DNA from: Thunnus maccoyii
Lineage: Eukaryota; Chordata; Actinopteri; Scombriformes; Scombridae
Assembly (NCBI RefSeq): GCF_910596095.1
Contig: NC_056551.1
Span: 8,357,001-8,421,000 of the forward strand
Length of the DNA stretch: 64,000 nucleotides
Direction of reading: 5' to 3'
Shown here: piece by piece, positions 13,220 to 26,495 of the stretch
Position numbering within the stretch: the stretch's first letter is position 1
Layout of the letters: every line of letters begins with the position of its first letter
Made by a program: the position numbers and the translations under genes
Notes under the pieces: generated by a model
What the model saw: the letters and a program-made list of their open reading frames with translations, nothing else
Told to the model about the DNA's origin: nothing
Databases searched by the model: none

Positions 13220-13560
13220 GTGTGGCACTAGGGATGGTAATGTCACTCGGTCGGTCTGGACTGAAATATTTCATAAACTACTTGATGGATTATACAAACA
13301 TTCACAGTGTTTATGAGACATATGACTTTGGTGATCCCCTGACTTTTCTGCTTGGACCACTAGCAGGTTGACATTGATTTTGTCCAATACTTTGGTTTAT
13401 GATAAAATAACTGCAAAACTGATGATATTCCAATCAACCTCAGCTGTGCTAATTAGCAAATCTTAGTATGCAAATAAAGCTAAATTAAGATGGTAAAAGA
13501 TGCTAAACATCAGCATGTTAGACATTTAGCTCGAAACACCGCTACACCTAAGTATTTATT
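13220..13560. repeat. Interspersed fish repeat
   Basis: Contains the phrases 'tttggtttatga', 'ctgcaaaactgatgatattcc', 'agcatgttagacatttagct' and 'gctacacctaagta', which I recognise as a repeat family scattered through percomorph genomes. Class (MITE or SINE) not resolved and boundaries approximate. Confidence 0.6.
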
Positions 13561-13564
13561 TTAT

Positions 13565-16500
13565 TTTATTCTTTCTTTTTTCTGCAGCTAAACAGAGGAT
13601 AAAGGATAAAAAGAGTAAGGCAAGCAGCCTCACAGATTTGCTTGCATGGCTTACTATAAGTTAGTTACGTCTGAGTGACAGTTACCATCTTCAGGCCATA
13701 GTAATTATGACCCTGAGCAGTGGTCCAGTCCAGATACGTATATAAAAATTTAAAACATTTCATGTAAAAGAAAAAAATTACTTAATTTGGAGGAGGTGGG
13801 ATGGTGGGAGGCTATAACCCAACAGTGGACATTGTCACAGAAGACCATTGATTGTTTCCCATTTCATGATTGTTACATCATAAAACATTACATCATTATT
13901 TTTTAACAGTGATTTGTAATAGTTTTGAAAAGCACAGATGAATGGAGTTTTAGTGAAAGTTCAGTAAGGAAGATCTTTTGCATGCTCAGGTCTGTAGTTT
14001 CCTCTCTTTATTTCTCAAACCATCTGTCATTCCCATCCCTCACACATGCTCACTCATAATTCCCTTGCTGTCCTTGCCAGGGCTGTCAATTAAGGCGTCA
14101 GCTGTGCACATCAGCTGGTCATATCTAACCAATAGCACAGTGACATACCTTCATTGTCACCCTATCATATTGCGGCTGTCTTCTTAAATATGTCTTCTCC
14201 CTCTCTACCTTAGTGCTTTCATGGCGCTGTTATGTGCACCCTACCACCTTCCCATCAACGCCCAGTCTTCACAGATTCATCACTTCAACAACTTCATCAG
14301 CATTATCAGTCTCAGCAGAAGTCATCAGCCACCACCACCACCACCAGGGTCTGGACTCCATAAGGGGATTTATATTACTGCTGCTCAGGACTGATGTCCC
14401 TCAATTCGAAATTTCCCTGTAGAGTCTACATGCCAAAGACTTTCGACTTAAACATCAATATAATCTGTATAATAAACAATTATTTTTGCTTCATTCACTT
14501 GTCTCTCTTGATTGAAATTATGTTGTCCTGCTGATTACAGCTGATAGGGGCACCAGATTAGAAAACACTCCTGTATGTCGTTCTCGAGTACATGGTCAAA
14601 TGACATATCTGGTTGCAATTTGGAGGACTTATTGCTTACAACCCTTGTTTTGCCTCACGTCTTATATATTCTCCACTGGTATGTAAGTATATTGACACCC
14701 ACTTACAGTAAAGTTCATGTAAATTCGGCCATATTCAGTAAGATCTTTTTTTTCTTTTTACACTGCTTTCCTACATCTTTTATTTGGGCCTCTTCACCAC
14801 AGTCAAGTCTTTTTTTCCTGTCGGTGGTGAGTCTATACTCTGCTTTAGTCCACTGCCCCAGCTACAACCTCTGATGCAATTTGACATCATCTGTTAGTCC
14901 TAAACCCATGCATCCCTCATTGCAGCATGACCACCACCTCTCCACATCACGATGAAATGTGTTAACTGATAGCTGCTTTCAGTCACCAATCTTGTCTTGT
15001 CAACTATTAGCTTGCGGACTGAAAGAGGATTCTTGTGCTTCCCATATTTGAAGTGAAACCCACTAATGATGTTGTTTCTAAAATATTTCAGCAGGCTATG
15101 TCAACTACTGTTGACATGCTATCTAGCTAGTGATAGGATGCTTTGGGAATCATTCTTTTAAAGCGTCATCCTTTTCCCAATATCATAAAAATTCACCGGT
15201 CCCCTAGACAAGATTCAGGAGGTAAGATCCTAAAATAAAAATGAGCAAAAGATCAGTCAAATGCATAAAGCTGACTGACAAACAGCAGCTAAAGTTAGCT
15301 TGCTAGACTTAGCTTGCTAACTTTTTTTCAAACAAAATGCAGAACATTTTGACAAGCTCCACCAGAGTTTAATGCTGTTGGCGGCAGTTTGGTACCGACC
15401 GTCTTAGCCTTTTGACAACACAGCCACCTCTTTAATTCAGCAACTGTCATGTCAGGCTGCATACAGTCAGTGCAGCTCCAGTTATTCGTGTCTTGTCAAA
15501 ACACGAGCCACGCCGCCATTCTTTTTGAACTGACGAGATCAGACGATGACATATCTATGCACGTCACTGTGGGATGGTTCTGGGGATTCAGAGAAACTAG
15601 ATGACATCAAACAGTCTTTCTAAACCTTTACCATTAGGTGATCATGAGGGAGATGAGCAAAATATGCCCCTTCTTTCAGTCCCTGAAGTAATTCAATCCC
15701 TTGCTTCCCTTTTCCTGCTCCCTTATTTCTTTTATTCTTGTTTTCCTTATTAGAGTGTTAACTTGGGGCTAATATCACCAGTTAAGATTCATCAAGGGAA
15801 GTAAAAAATCATCAGTGACTGGTGGACTGCAGGACATGAAAGCCTTTCTGAGACCAATTACAGCACAAATGTAACTGAAAATGTTCCCTTTGCATCTCGC
15901 ACATGATCTATTCCAGTTCCTAAAAGAAAAGGCAATAAATCAGGAGTGTAGTAACAGTCTGTCCAAGTAAGTAATCAAAAGATATTTCCACTGGACTCAC
16001 TGCTATCAACAAATTACTGACACAGGAACCTCATTGACATGCCACACCAGCAGTACAGGTAAAATGACAGTAGCTCCCTAGTCAGTCTGCACCACGTTGC
16101 AGGGCCCTGCTTTCATTTTGAGTGGCATAACCCCCACCCCCACATCACCCACCAACCCCCAACACACACAAGTACATACACACCCTTCAGACCATCTCAT
16201 AACCCATGCCTCTTTTGCCATTTCTCATTCCATTAAACCCTGAATTATACAAAGCAGATGAAATTGATTTCTTGATAGTTTAATCGCAAATCAAAACCGA
16301 ACCTTGGACCCAGTTCATTCCCTTAGGACAATTTTTGACAATCAAATATTCATAGAGAAATGAAATGTTAGCAGATCATTTCTGCTTCTGGCTGATTAGG
16401 CAGACACAATGAAATTCAGATGGAGAAAAGGAGGCATGGAATTAACTTACGCCAATATGCCACGGAAAAATTGAAACTGAGATAAGATTTTTAGATTTGA

Positions 16501-17200
16501 TGCTATGATGCTCCTATATGGAGGGCTTGCCCTTTTCCGTTATATCAAGCCAATTTGATGCATAACTTAAAACAAGATTAAGTACAGTATATGTGCATCA
16601 AATCCATACTTAATCTTATTTATAACACGTCCTCAGTTTATCAAAGAGACAACTGGAATAAATTGTTATGAATCACAATGTTGTAAAATTAGAATGCAAG
16701 CAGCCAATGGATTTTATTCCAGTGTTGATAATAACATATCAAGTGATAAACAGTAAGTATTCAGCAAGTGACTAATTTCTGTGTCCCTCTGGAGTAGCCG
16801 CTTATCTTTGACCTCAAGCGAACCTGCCCAAGATTTGACCACTTGGCACTCAGAACCTTATACATTATTCAGTATAGTTGATTGATAATAGGTTGGGTAT
16901 CAAGACTATAATAGTCAAATTCATCAATCGAGATTCATCAACTTTGAATGAATTAAAAGACAAACCTTTTTATTTCATAAGATACAAAGTTTAACACACA
17001 ACCAGACCAAATTTTATGATTGGAAAAACTCAGATTTGTATTATTTTTAAACTACATATCAAAATGTTCTGAAATGTTTTAAGACTTGGGTAAATGTATT
17101 ATTAAACTAGTGTTGCACTGTACACTAAAGCTGCTTTAAGGTAAATAGATCTATAATAAATACATTTATTAAGGAAATTACATTAGGTTGTTATCTGTGG
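13565..17200. other. Gene-free intergenic DNA
   Basis: No gene recognised. 15270-15560 has repeated 'tagcttgcta' phrases and CpGs and may be an old transposon end. 16220-16550 is non-repetitive and could be a conserved non-coding block (composition-based impression only). Confidence 0.4.
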
Positions 17201-17204
17201 TACA

Positions 17205-17538
17205 TTAAATGAATTGTTCGACATTCTTGGAAATACACTTACTTGATTTCTTGCAAAAATGAGAGGATCAATACCAATCATATGGTTGTACAGTAAATAT
17301 GAACTGCCAGTGGCCACTTAATTTAGCACTTTGAAGTGCTGGTAGGATTGCTGTTGGCTTTGGACAGAGCCAGGCTAGTGGTTTCCCTCTGTTTCCAGGC
17401 TTTGTGCTAAGCTAAGCTAACCGTCTCCTGCCTGTAGCCTCATAAACAGACCCATGACTGGTATCAATCTTCTTATCTAACTCTCAGCAAGAAAGCAAAT
17501 ATGCATATTTCCTAAAATATCAAACTATTCCTTTAAAT
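17205..17538. mobile_element. Fold-back MITE
   Basis: The two ends are imperfect inverted repeats of about 50 bp: the left end carries GGAAATACACTTACTTGA then TTTCTTGC, and the reverse complement of the right end carries GGAAATATGCATATTTGC then TTTCTTGC. The interior has the phrases 'gacagagccaggctag' and 'gctaagctaagctaacc', seen again in inverted orientation near 39.2 kb. No protein is encoded, so this is a non-autonomous DNA element. Confidence 0.75.
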
Positions 17539-18780
17539 GCTACAAATTTTGTAAGTCGTCAATATCTCTGCACTGTACATTTGCTGACTGTAATACATAA
17601 AGTGACTGATGCAAAAAAAAGACAAAAACAAAGGACAGCTCCAAGACAACTGAGCAAACTCTATCCATTGATGATGAAGACGATGACGTGGTTGAAAGTC
17701 CACAAAATCTATAAAGTGGACTTTGAATTAAGATGTGTTTGTCAAACTACAAGGTTAAGGATGAACATTCACATGCAAAAAATAGATAAGTCTTTGATGA
17801 TGCTTATAAACCTTCATATTTGTATTTAAGTTAGCTTTGGTTTATGTGAGGGTTTGGTAACAGGGTAAGAAAGCCAAAAAGGTTGCACCAAAAAGTTCAG
17901 CACCACTCTGTCCAACAATTACTTCTTTACACCTGAGAGTTAGTGAAGTGTTATTTCACTTCCCAATTGCAGATTTCAACATCGTTATCAATGCATGTGT
18001 GTGTTGTCCAAAGCCTTGCATAGAGGTGGGTTCAATATGACTCATTCTTTGATGGCAGTAAGTGCAGATGTTCACAGTTAATTTTGTTTGGATTGAGCAG
18101 ATAAGAGGGCGGGCACAATAAAGGTTTTCAGAAAAATAACAGTGTTATCTTATAAAAACACTTTACCTCCAGGTCAGAAACACTGTCTGCAGTCCATCAT
18201 TTAATATTTTTTTTTTGTAAATCATTTCACCAAGAATTTAATGAGCAATTTCTCACTTTTATATGAGCCAGACTATTCAGAATTCGATATGAATAAATGT
18301 TAGACAATGTATGACTCTTTTCTTAAGGCTTCCCAAATGTTGAAACTCATATTACTTTTTCATACCATGATTAAAACTGTAATTGTGTGCTTTATTTTCC
18401 TGGTTAACGATTGTAAATTTAACTAAAACTGATGAGTTAGACTAGAATTTCAAAAATCTAAACTAACTATATACAAACTTCACAACATACTAAAGCATAC
18501 TCTTCTTCTTAACATGTTATCATTTCTTTAGTCATTTAAATGCTATACTACTGTATACTATTACAGTATAATCGGCATCATCACCACTCTCATGAATTTT
18601 GAAAGGGCAGTCAAGAATGCAATTACATTTTCTCTCCACTCATCGAAAGAATGAATTACCTGTCCATTACTAAACAAAGGGAGCATAGATATGACTGCAA
18701 TTCACCTCTGAGATGTCATCCTCGGATGATTAAAGTCCATTTGAGAAACCTGGGACTGCACAATTCTATGGGTTTCAAGA

Positions 18781-18800
18781 TTTTTTTTTTTTTTTTTTTT
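18781..18800. repeat. poly(T) tract
   Basis: Twenty consecutive T residues. Confidence 0.95.
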
Positions 18801-20674
18801 ACAGATATAAAGAGAAAATGAGAGAGAGTGATCGATGTGATGAACGGCGGTGCAAAGAATAAAAAGGCGAGATCAAACAGCATCACTGGGAATGAGGAAG
18901 TAAGGAAGAATTTTTAATATAGTTCTGCCTGCCTGCGTGGCTAATTCACTCACCAGCTCTTTCAGCAGAGAACAACTGAAATCTGACTGTGTCTTTTCAA
19001 GGCAATGGATGACTTACTCACACTGACACGGAGAACAGTAACATCAGATATATTAGTTCAACAGATTGCATTACCGCTCAGAACATACGTGTGCCCAGCT
19101 GCTTACATCTTTCTGCAGCAGGTTTATGTTACAAAATTTACAGTCTTGAGATGATTGGATAACATATATTTTGAAAATGTTATCTTTTTTTGTTTGAGGA
19201 GATTTACACTAATTCTTGTGTTTATTTTTGCAAGACAATGCCTAATTACAAGCAAAAATACAGTTTAAATAATACTGGATAAACAACCTATAGCATAAAT
19301 TTATATTTGCAATGACACCACAGTTCTTTGTGCATGCAAATACACGTACAAAAACAGTGATAAAAACAGTGCAGCTAATCCCTTGTAATATATAAAGCTC
19401 TTCAGAGTTAATACAGTGTAATTAACAGCGCTCACGTTCCTCTGGACTGAGACTCTAGTGATGTAAGGCCTTTCATTAATGCAGACATCCCCTAGATCTC
19501 AACAAGACTCAACCATGCAATGCCTATGGGATCATGACATTCATTATATGAAATAAGCTATCCCAATTTGCCTCCTCCAAGGTCAACACACTGTAACATG
19601 CAACTGCAAAATGGGTCAAAATGAGCAATAGCACTTGAGACTTTGCGTTCCTCCTGGTGCTTCCCGGGACGAGAATCCATTATTTACTTGCAGTCGTTTG
19701 TACCACATGGGAACTTTCTTTCGTGCAATGTATACCGTATGTGTATTCTCACCATTGCACTTATGCAGTGTATAGCAGCAGTGTAGTATGATACATGTGC
19801 GCTAGAGTCTGTGTATTCAGGTATAGCACCAGGGGCTTTGTCTCATACTATCTCACTAGCATATTTGAGACGTGCTCTAGGGTGAATAATTTTCTATTAG
19901 CATAATGTATTCATGTTTTTAGTTTACTAAATTAATATTTTCTAATATGGAACAGCCAGCGCAAGAACGCCTAGAAATAAAGGAAAAAAAACAAACGGAA
20001 AAAAAAACAAACAGACCCCTGATTATTTTTAATCTAGTGATTTCTGAGAACTTAACAGTGTTTGTGCTTGGCCCATGTGGTCCAGCCCAAAGTGCACTGA
20101 GTGCCTGGCAGAGGACCTACTCTAGTTGTTAAAGTTCTCAACAACATACATCATTTGCTGATATTCTGTCCAAGGTTACAGAAGTGCTTGCGTTTGTGGA
20201 AAGTATTTCATGAGGCTCTATCAGACTGATTGAGCCAAAGCCAAAGCCACAAACACACCTGTGGGCTACGGGCCAGTATGGTTGTGTAATTCATATTGAA
20301 GAGGGTACAGTTTTTATTGTGACTATGCTTTGTATAGGTTATTAATGACGCAGAACAAAAAGGAAGCTTTTGTAAGTGCTATGACTGATACTCCACTGCC
20401 ATCAAGTGGAGCTGAAGGAGACTGCATGCAAGTGAGCAGCTGGCGTTTTACTCCAGCTGAAACTAGTGAATGCTGTGTGAATCAGGTAAATGGGGGAGCA
20501 AAGGTATTGCTCATACATATATGTGTTTGCTAATTCTTGAGCTCAGAAGCATGTGATCAACAACACTGAATTACAATATCTCTGAATTGGACATCATACG
20601 TAATTCAAATCAATCAATGGCAAACCTATAGGCCAAATGAAAAATATGTAGATGAAATTAAAAGTTCTATATTT

Positions 20675-20700
20675 AAAAAAAAAAAAAAAAAAAAAAAAAA
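20675..20700. repeat. poly(A) tract
   Basis: Twenty-six consecutive A residues. It could be the tail of an old retroposed element, but no head was recognised upstream. Confidence 0.9.
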
Positions 20701-21249
20701 CCAGGACCATTCCCCTGACTTTGTGAATCTATTTGTGTAAATGCTGAAAGACATTTTTCAGTATGAGCCTCCCTGTTCTTCAAACATCTTCCTTCAGGTT
20801 TCATTGGGATTTAAAAAGATGAAAGCCATAAAGTTCGTAGCTTTCACCTGGATTCACCTGACTGGGCCATTTACTCCCAAGCTGTGAAAGTACACCCAAT
20901 AGAATGAGTTACGCCATTCACAGCTGTTGCGCAACTGGTCGTGCAATCTGTAAATTAGGACACATCTGGTTTGAAATATCACAGACCTCTGAAAATGCAC
21001 TGAAGATGCACTCAAGATGAACAACTCTGACTGTTCAACAACTACTAAGTCCAGTGTTGAATTAATTCTCACAGAGTTGATTTCAACACTTTTTCAGGGT
21101 TTATATAGCTCCACATTCTCCATAGTTAAGTTAACACTTTCAAAATAGTTAAAGATTTAACACTATGCCAGCTTTCCTTCTTTCATTTTATTTATTTTTT
21201 TTTTTTTACTATTTGGGTAGTTTCAGTTTCACTCCCTAAAGTGTCAAAC

Positions 21250-22672
21250 TATCTACACTGAAAAATGTTCAAATTAATTAGAAGAATTAATTCCAATAAA
21301 CAAAATACTTTTCAAAAATAACATTTATTTAACCTTATCTCCCTTGCAGTCATTCATACAGTTGAATAAAACATAAAACATTGTGAACGAAGGTATAATG
21401 TACAAACTTTCATCTCCGACTTTGTAGCTTGTAGTTTTGAATATCATGGTTTAATAATGGTTTATGAAATTTAAGCTTAGAGATATTTTATTATACACCT
21501 TTCCTGCCTTCATAATACTCTGAATGATGATACTCTGAATTAGTTTTTATAGCAGTCAGGCTTTAAAAGCTCACCTCACACAGATATGTCGTGGAAAATG
21601 GGAGCAATGTCAAAATAGCTTTGTTTGCCAGAATGGGGAACTCCTTGGCAGTAGCCAACCAAAAATTGTCCAAAGGTAGATCAGCAAAGTTTAGCTTTAA
21701 ACTACGATTTTGTCTCAGTTCAGTTAGTTCCTCCTGCTCCTGTAAAGTCATGTCCTTTCCAACAACTGATGCTGAGCTATATAGGTCTCTAACCCAGTCA
21801 AGGCATTCAGTGAAGGCCGAAGAGAAATAAAATGTAGGCTAACTGTCTGCAGACATGTCATCAATATGTCTGGAAATTGTGTTATCTGAGAGAGGGACTT
21901 GGGCTATTTCTTTAGCCGCTTCAGATCTGAGCATCTCATTTACAATGGCTTTGCAGGCGGGAAGTATTAATGTCTCTGCCACAGTGTGGGACTTTTTTGA
22001 TTTAGCTACAAGTTCAGCAACGTGGTAACGTTAGCTAGCTTTAAGGGCTCTCTCATTTACCTTTGTGGTTTTCTGATGAAAGTTGCCTGTTTCTCCGTGT
22101 GTTCACGCAGGCGAACAAAGTAGTCCACATTCTTGTTTTGATGCGAAGGGTGTTTCGTTTGGAGATGGCGTTTAAGCTTACTTGGGACCATAGCACTGTT
22201 GGACAGCTTTTCACCACACACCAAGCACAACGGAGTCGGTGTTGTTGCATCCCCAGTGAAAGTAAATCCAAATGAAAGATAGCTTTCGCTGGATTGTCTC
22301 ACGCCAGAGACTTTGCTCGAGCTCACCGTCTTTGCTTTCTTTTGACCTCCACTCATACTAGGGCCTTCATCAATTTTGTCCAGGGTCCAGTTCGGAGTTA
22401 GCATTTTTCCTTTTCAAAAACTTCTCCATCACTGTCACCGTATAGTCTCACTAGCCACAACGCCACTGTCACCGCCACCTGTCGCATCCGTGCATCACTA
22501 ATTCTTTTGTCTCAAAGTACAGGGCAATTAGCTACCTGCTGCCACCTACTGATACTGATGAGTATTACACGATTACTCTGCCAGTCACTAGACAGCACAG
22601 ACACTCGACAATGGCACATTATTTTCAGATAATAATTAATTTGTTTTCAAAAAATGTGGTTGAAAAACACTG
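21250..22672 (-). mobile_element. Internally deleted hAT (BED-finger) element
   Basis: The right end reads TGTGGTTGAAAAACACTG, whose reverse complement (CAGTGTTTTTCAACCACA) is a typical hAT/Charlie terminus. The interior encodes the two ends of a ZBED-type hAT transposase without its middle. The left boundary is not clear; I could not find the matching inverted terminus. It sits inside the larger transposon, whose minus-strand coding resumes just right of it near 22680. Confidence 0.65.
21563..22404 (-). pseudogene. hAT/ZBED5-like transposase with internal deletion
   Basis: The N-terminal part (22404 to about 22060) has [14 protein letters not shown] and a BED-type zinc finger: [20 protein letters not shown] followed by HLQTKH. 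Coding similarity continues in another frame with [20 protein letters not shown] and [13 protein letters not shown] (to about 21850). It then jumps to the C-terminal hAT dimerisation region (about 21820-21563) with [15 protein letters not shown] and [10 protein letters not shown]. The catalytic DDE middle, normally several hundred residues, is missing, so this is a non-autonomous deletion derivative. Related domesticated genes are ZBED5 and FAM200; nothing here suggests domestication. Confidence 0.8.
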
Positions 22673-22679
22673 CTCTACA

Positions 22680-23997
22680 CCATTAACTTTAAACCAACTA
22701 GTAGAGAGAACGTCTTTTGACAAGGACATTTCAAGCATTTCATTGTAGACCACATTCTCATCTCTGAGGGGAAAAAATAATTAGCCTGTACTCATTTTCT
22801 TTGAGGGTGAAGGTTTCCCTGTGATTAGCAATGACCATCTGACGCTTTTTTGCAAGTGATTTGTTTTTGAACATTTTAAAAGAATCTTTAAACAGCTTGT
22901 CTCTGGCTTCAAACCTCATACACCACATATATAATTAGGGACCAAATTTCATTATAAGAGGATGGGTAATGGGTAAATGATGTTTAGGTATCAAGTTTCT
23001 ATGTGGATACAAGTGCTTAAATAGTTTGTAATGGTCAACAGTTAAATGCTTTAAATATATTGTTATACCTAGAGTGAGAGAGGGTGAAAAAACTATGTTC
23101 ATTATTTGAAGTAACAATAATAATATATTCCAGTTTTTGTTTCCCGCAGGAATAATTTCACCAAACAACAGTGGGATGTTTCTCACAAGACACAATGTCT
23201 GAATAGAATTCAAACCGATGCCATTGCCAGCATGCTCCAAAATAATCTCTGTGGGATGGTATTTTTGTTCTAAAAATCCATAATCAAAACCATAATTCCT
23301 GGAAAGCAAGCCCTGTTCTGACATAAAGTGTTGTGTGAGATATCCAAAAAGCAATTTCATCTCATACTGAGCCACACCCTCAAGAAGATCATGCATTATA
23401 TCAAATGAATAGTTATTACAAGCACGGAAATCCTTCAACAAATTAAGATTTTTTTTTTTTTTAAACCATATTGTGACATCAATTGTGAGTTTTCATGAAG
23501 AGTCTGGCAATGCATTTCAAACATATCTTTTCCACAAAGGATGACAAGGATGAGTGAGGATCATCCTCACTATATACCGTTGGTGAATCATTCTCAATCA
23601 AACAAACGCAGCAGAAATGACGGCTAATGAATGACTCATTAAAACCAAGAATTGCATGCATCCCTAGATCATCTCCAGTGATCTGTGAGATTGTGCCATA
23701 TACCGGCTCATCAGAAAATGGAAGACTTAGCCCTTGGCATTCCAGTTTTGTTTTTTTTTTCATATCATTCAGCAACGGTTCCAGTATAGGATCAAAATCA
23801 TACTTGTGCTGATCTTGTGCATGAAAAAGTGATATCACATGAATATTTATCAAAACCAAATTAAATTGTGGGGGAAAGTTTCTTACAACAAAATATAGAC
23901 AGCCAATTCTGTGAATTCTACATTTGGAGCTGAGGGGATTGGCTGTTTCAAAATCATCATAGTATACTTGAGCTTTAATGTTTCCAAATTTTGGCAC
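22680..23997 (-). pseudogene. Transposase-like ORF, C-terminal part ('DIMHDLLEGV' family)
   Basis: This belongs to a large protein family common in fish transposons. Blocks in order are VYYDDFETANPLSSK, HRIGCLYFVVRNFPP, LINIHVISLFHAQD, SDEPVYGTISQITGDDLGMH, FNESFISRHFCCVCLIE (23997-23479), then NYSFDIMHDLLEGVAQYEM and NLIPKHHLPITHP (23441-22935). Similarity continues in a new frame below 22935 (YMWCMRFEARDKLFKDSFK) to about 22680. The frame breaks at an A-run near 23450 and again near 22930. The N-terminus is separated by the nested hAT insertion, which lies between 23997 and 26496. The transposon superfamily is unresolved; the C2H2 start and long Asp-containing core would suit an EnSpm/CACTA-like or related enzyme, but that is a guess. 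Confidence 0.7.
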
Positions 23998-24007
23998 ATA
24001 TATAAAA

Positions 24008-26487
24008 CAGTGAAGGCTGGTCCATAGAGGCAGAGGAGGTTGATGCTCCTCTATTTTTTGAGAGGCAAAAGGGAGATCAAAATATAAAAAAGAATATTTG
24101 GTTGAAATAAACCATTACAAATCTCAGTATTATTTATAAAGTATTTTTTCTCTCTTCCTTGGAAAAAATCCATTACTGAAATTCTGTTTAAAATGCTTCA
24201 ACAGCGACACCTGCAGGGCGGGAGGAGAAAGGGCAGTGTGTGAAGTGGTGAGGGGGGCACAATTGGTGGAGGTGGAGTGGGGGACAGAGGAGGACGGGTG
24301 CCTGCTGTCCTCCGCAGGGCGGGATCTCTTACATTGGACTTAATGTATTTCGTTTTTTTTCATGCTAATCTGTGATTGGCCATGGCACGTAAAATGACAC
24401 TTCAAAGGAGGCTGTCCTCCCTTACCAATCAACAACCAGAATGCAATATTGACATCGAGTTGGTCCAATGATAGTTTCCAGATTTCATCTTCAATTCTCT
24501 CCACTGTAAGGCAGAGTAGCAGCAGTAGATAGCTCCTTGCGTTAGCTACTGCAACAGCTGGCTTGTTGTAGCAGTCTGAAGGACTCTTTATACATCCATG
24601 GAAGAACTGTTAAGGACTGTTGTTAAGCTAATGGGAGAAATTATCGGGACTGTGCGGCGCAGCAGCTCTAGGACGCAGCTGGGGAGGCTGGAGAGAGAAG
24701 CAACCAGAGAAACAACCAGGAGAGTTAGCTTGTTTGTCATTGTTGCTAACGATATCAGACTGGTTAAGCAGCAGCCATAAAGTTCTGTTAACTATCATAC
24801 AAGATGACAAACAGCTACAAATGGATGTTATGACATGAATGCTTCATCTCCATGAAAGAAAGAAGAAGACATCAGATAACGTGAGTCAGATACAGCTTCT
24901 CTCTCTCTGTCTCTTTGGTCGCTAATTTCATCTCTGATGGTTAAATGTCTCTGTGTGGCTTTTTTGTGTTTTTTATCTCCTTAACAAGAATGCAGCAGAG
25001 ATCATATAATGTGTTGTGGGTAACGTTAGTTTGCTTGTTGAAGTTACAGTGAGCTGTCTGGACTCACTCATTCATTCGTTTTTAATTGAGTGGTTGATCA
25101 GTCACCTGTTGATGTTGTATGATTAGTGAATGAGTGCAGGAGGTCTGGCTGCTTGCTTCTGACAGTTTCTTTAGTTCATTTTTATGCCGAGCCGTACATT
25201 GAGTAATAAGCTTAAAGTAACTAGAATAACAAGGGTTAACTAGTGGTGTAACGGATTGTAGTTGATCAGTGATGCGTACGGATCGCCCCCCCATGGTTTG
25301 GCAGGCATGTGAACTGTGGATTAATTGCAAAATTTAATGTCTCATTTAAGATAAAGTAAACAAACTGCTGTAAGTACAAGTCATGGACAGACAGCGTGTC
25401 GTTAACAGGGATTTTGAAGAGCAACGATCAAACCAGCATCTAATGGGTCCGATGTGACATTTGAGTTATGTTTACCTGCTGTTTAATGTGCTGCAGCTGA
25501 GCCGCTAATTAGCATCTAGCTGCTAACTGGTGTTAGCGGTGAATGTTTGTTATCATCAAGTTTTGATGATGTGGACAGAGGCTGTTTCATTCACTGTTTA
25601 AAAGGGGAAGGCATCATGCCTCATATTGCAATAACTGAGCATTGAATATTTTATATATTTTATCTTATTTTATTTAAACATTGGACATCTTAAATGTTGT
25701 TTTCATTTAAGACCATGGGCAAAAGTTCCTTGCTGTTTCTGGCTGTAAGTGTGATACAGAATAAATGGAAAACAAAATTTTATTTGTCTCCCCCCTTTTT
25801 TTCGCTGATCCTAATAATGATCTGATCCGTGACTCAAATCCAAGATACGATCCAAACTGTGAGTTTTGTGTTCATGTTAACACCCCTAGTGTTAATATGT
25901 CAGCTTTGTGGACTAGGCTATATTTTGTATATCTTACATATAGATAAGAGTGTGTAAGTCTTGTATTTCATACATGCATTAATACTTTCTGATGTGAACC
26001 TACACTTTTAGATCTGTGAATGTTTTTAGTATTCAATGTTTCTTGTATTCAGTACTGATCTGAACCTGTATCACATTATAAGCTTTGTACTACTTCATAT
26101 ATTTCTGTATACTAAGAAAATACATAGGACACACGTGTAAATCATGTGACATGTTGTCTGTTTTTGATGAGAACATAAATTTGTTGTCACAACAGAGCAG
26201 TACAATAAATTTGTATTTCACTTTGTTGGTAAAATGACATATTTGAACCACTCCATGGCTAAAATGAGCACTTCTTTGTTTAGAGACAATATGTATATGC
26301 TAAATGTCTTTAAAGAAGCAGACTTTTCACCACTCAAATAAATTGTTTTATTGGCATATAAAATTGTCCCCCACCCCTCCGATTTCATCAGGTGGGACAA
26401 TGATATAGTTTGATGCGGTTTGTTGTAAGATTCCATGTTGGTTTTCCTCCTGTCCTCCCCAATTTTTTGAGTCACCAGCCGCCACTG
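24008..26487. mobile_element. Nested non-autonomous hAT element with perfect 8-bp TSD
   Basis: The element starts CAGTGAAGGCTGGT and ends ACCAGCCGCCACTG, inverted termini matching at CAGTGnnGGCTGGT. The octamer ATATAAAA flanks it on both sides (24000-24007 and 26488-26495), the 8-bp target duplication expected of hAT transposition. It is 2480 bp long. Removing it reunites the minus-strand transposase frame, with NLVHVKDTFI on one side and PKFGNIKAQVYYDDFE on the other. It carries no recognisable transposase. The interior has a segment rich in CpG and 'gttagct' phrases (24480-24780). Confidence 0.92.
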
Positions 26488-26495
26488 ATATAAAA

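Larger units (their letters stand above)
17545..21030. other. Gene-free intergenic DNA
   Basis: Holds a poly(T) tract (18781-18800) and a poly(A) tract (20675-20700). Blocks at 18640-18760 and 19430-19700 are non-repetitive and GC-balanced. No coding gene supported. Confidence 0.45.
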
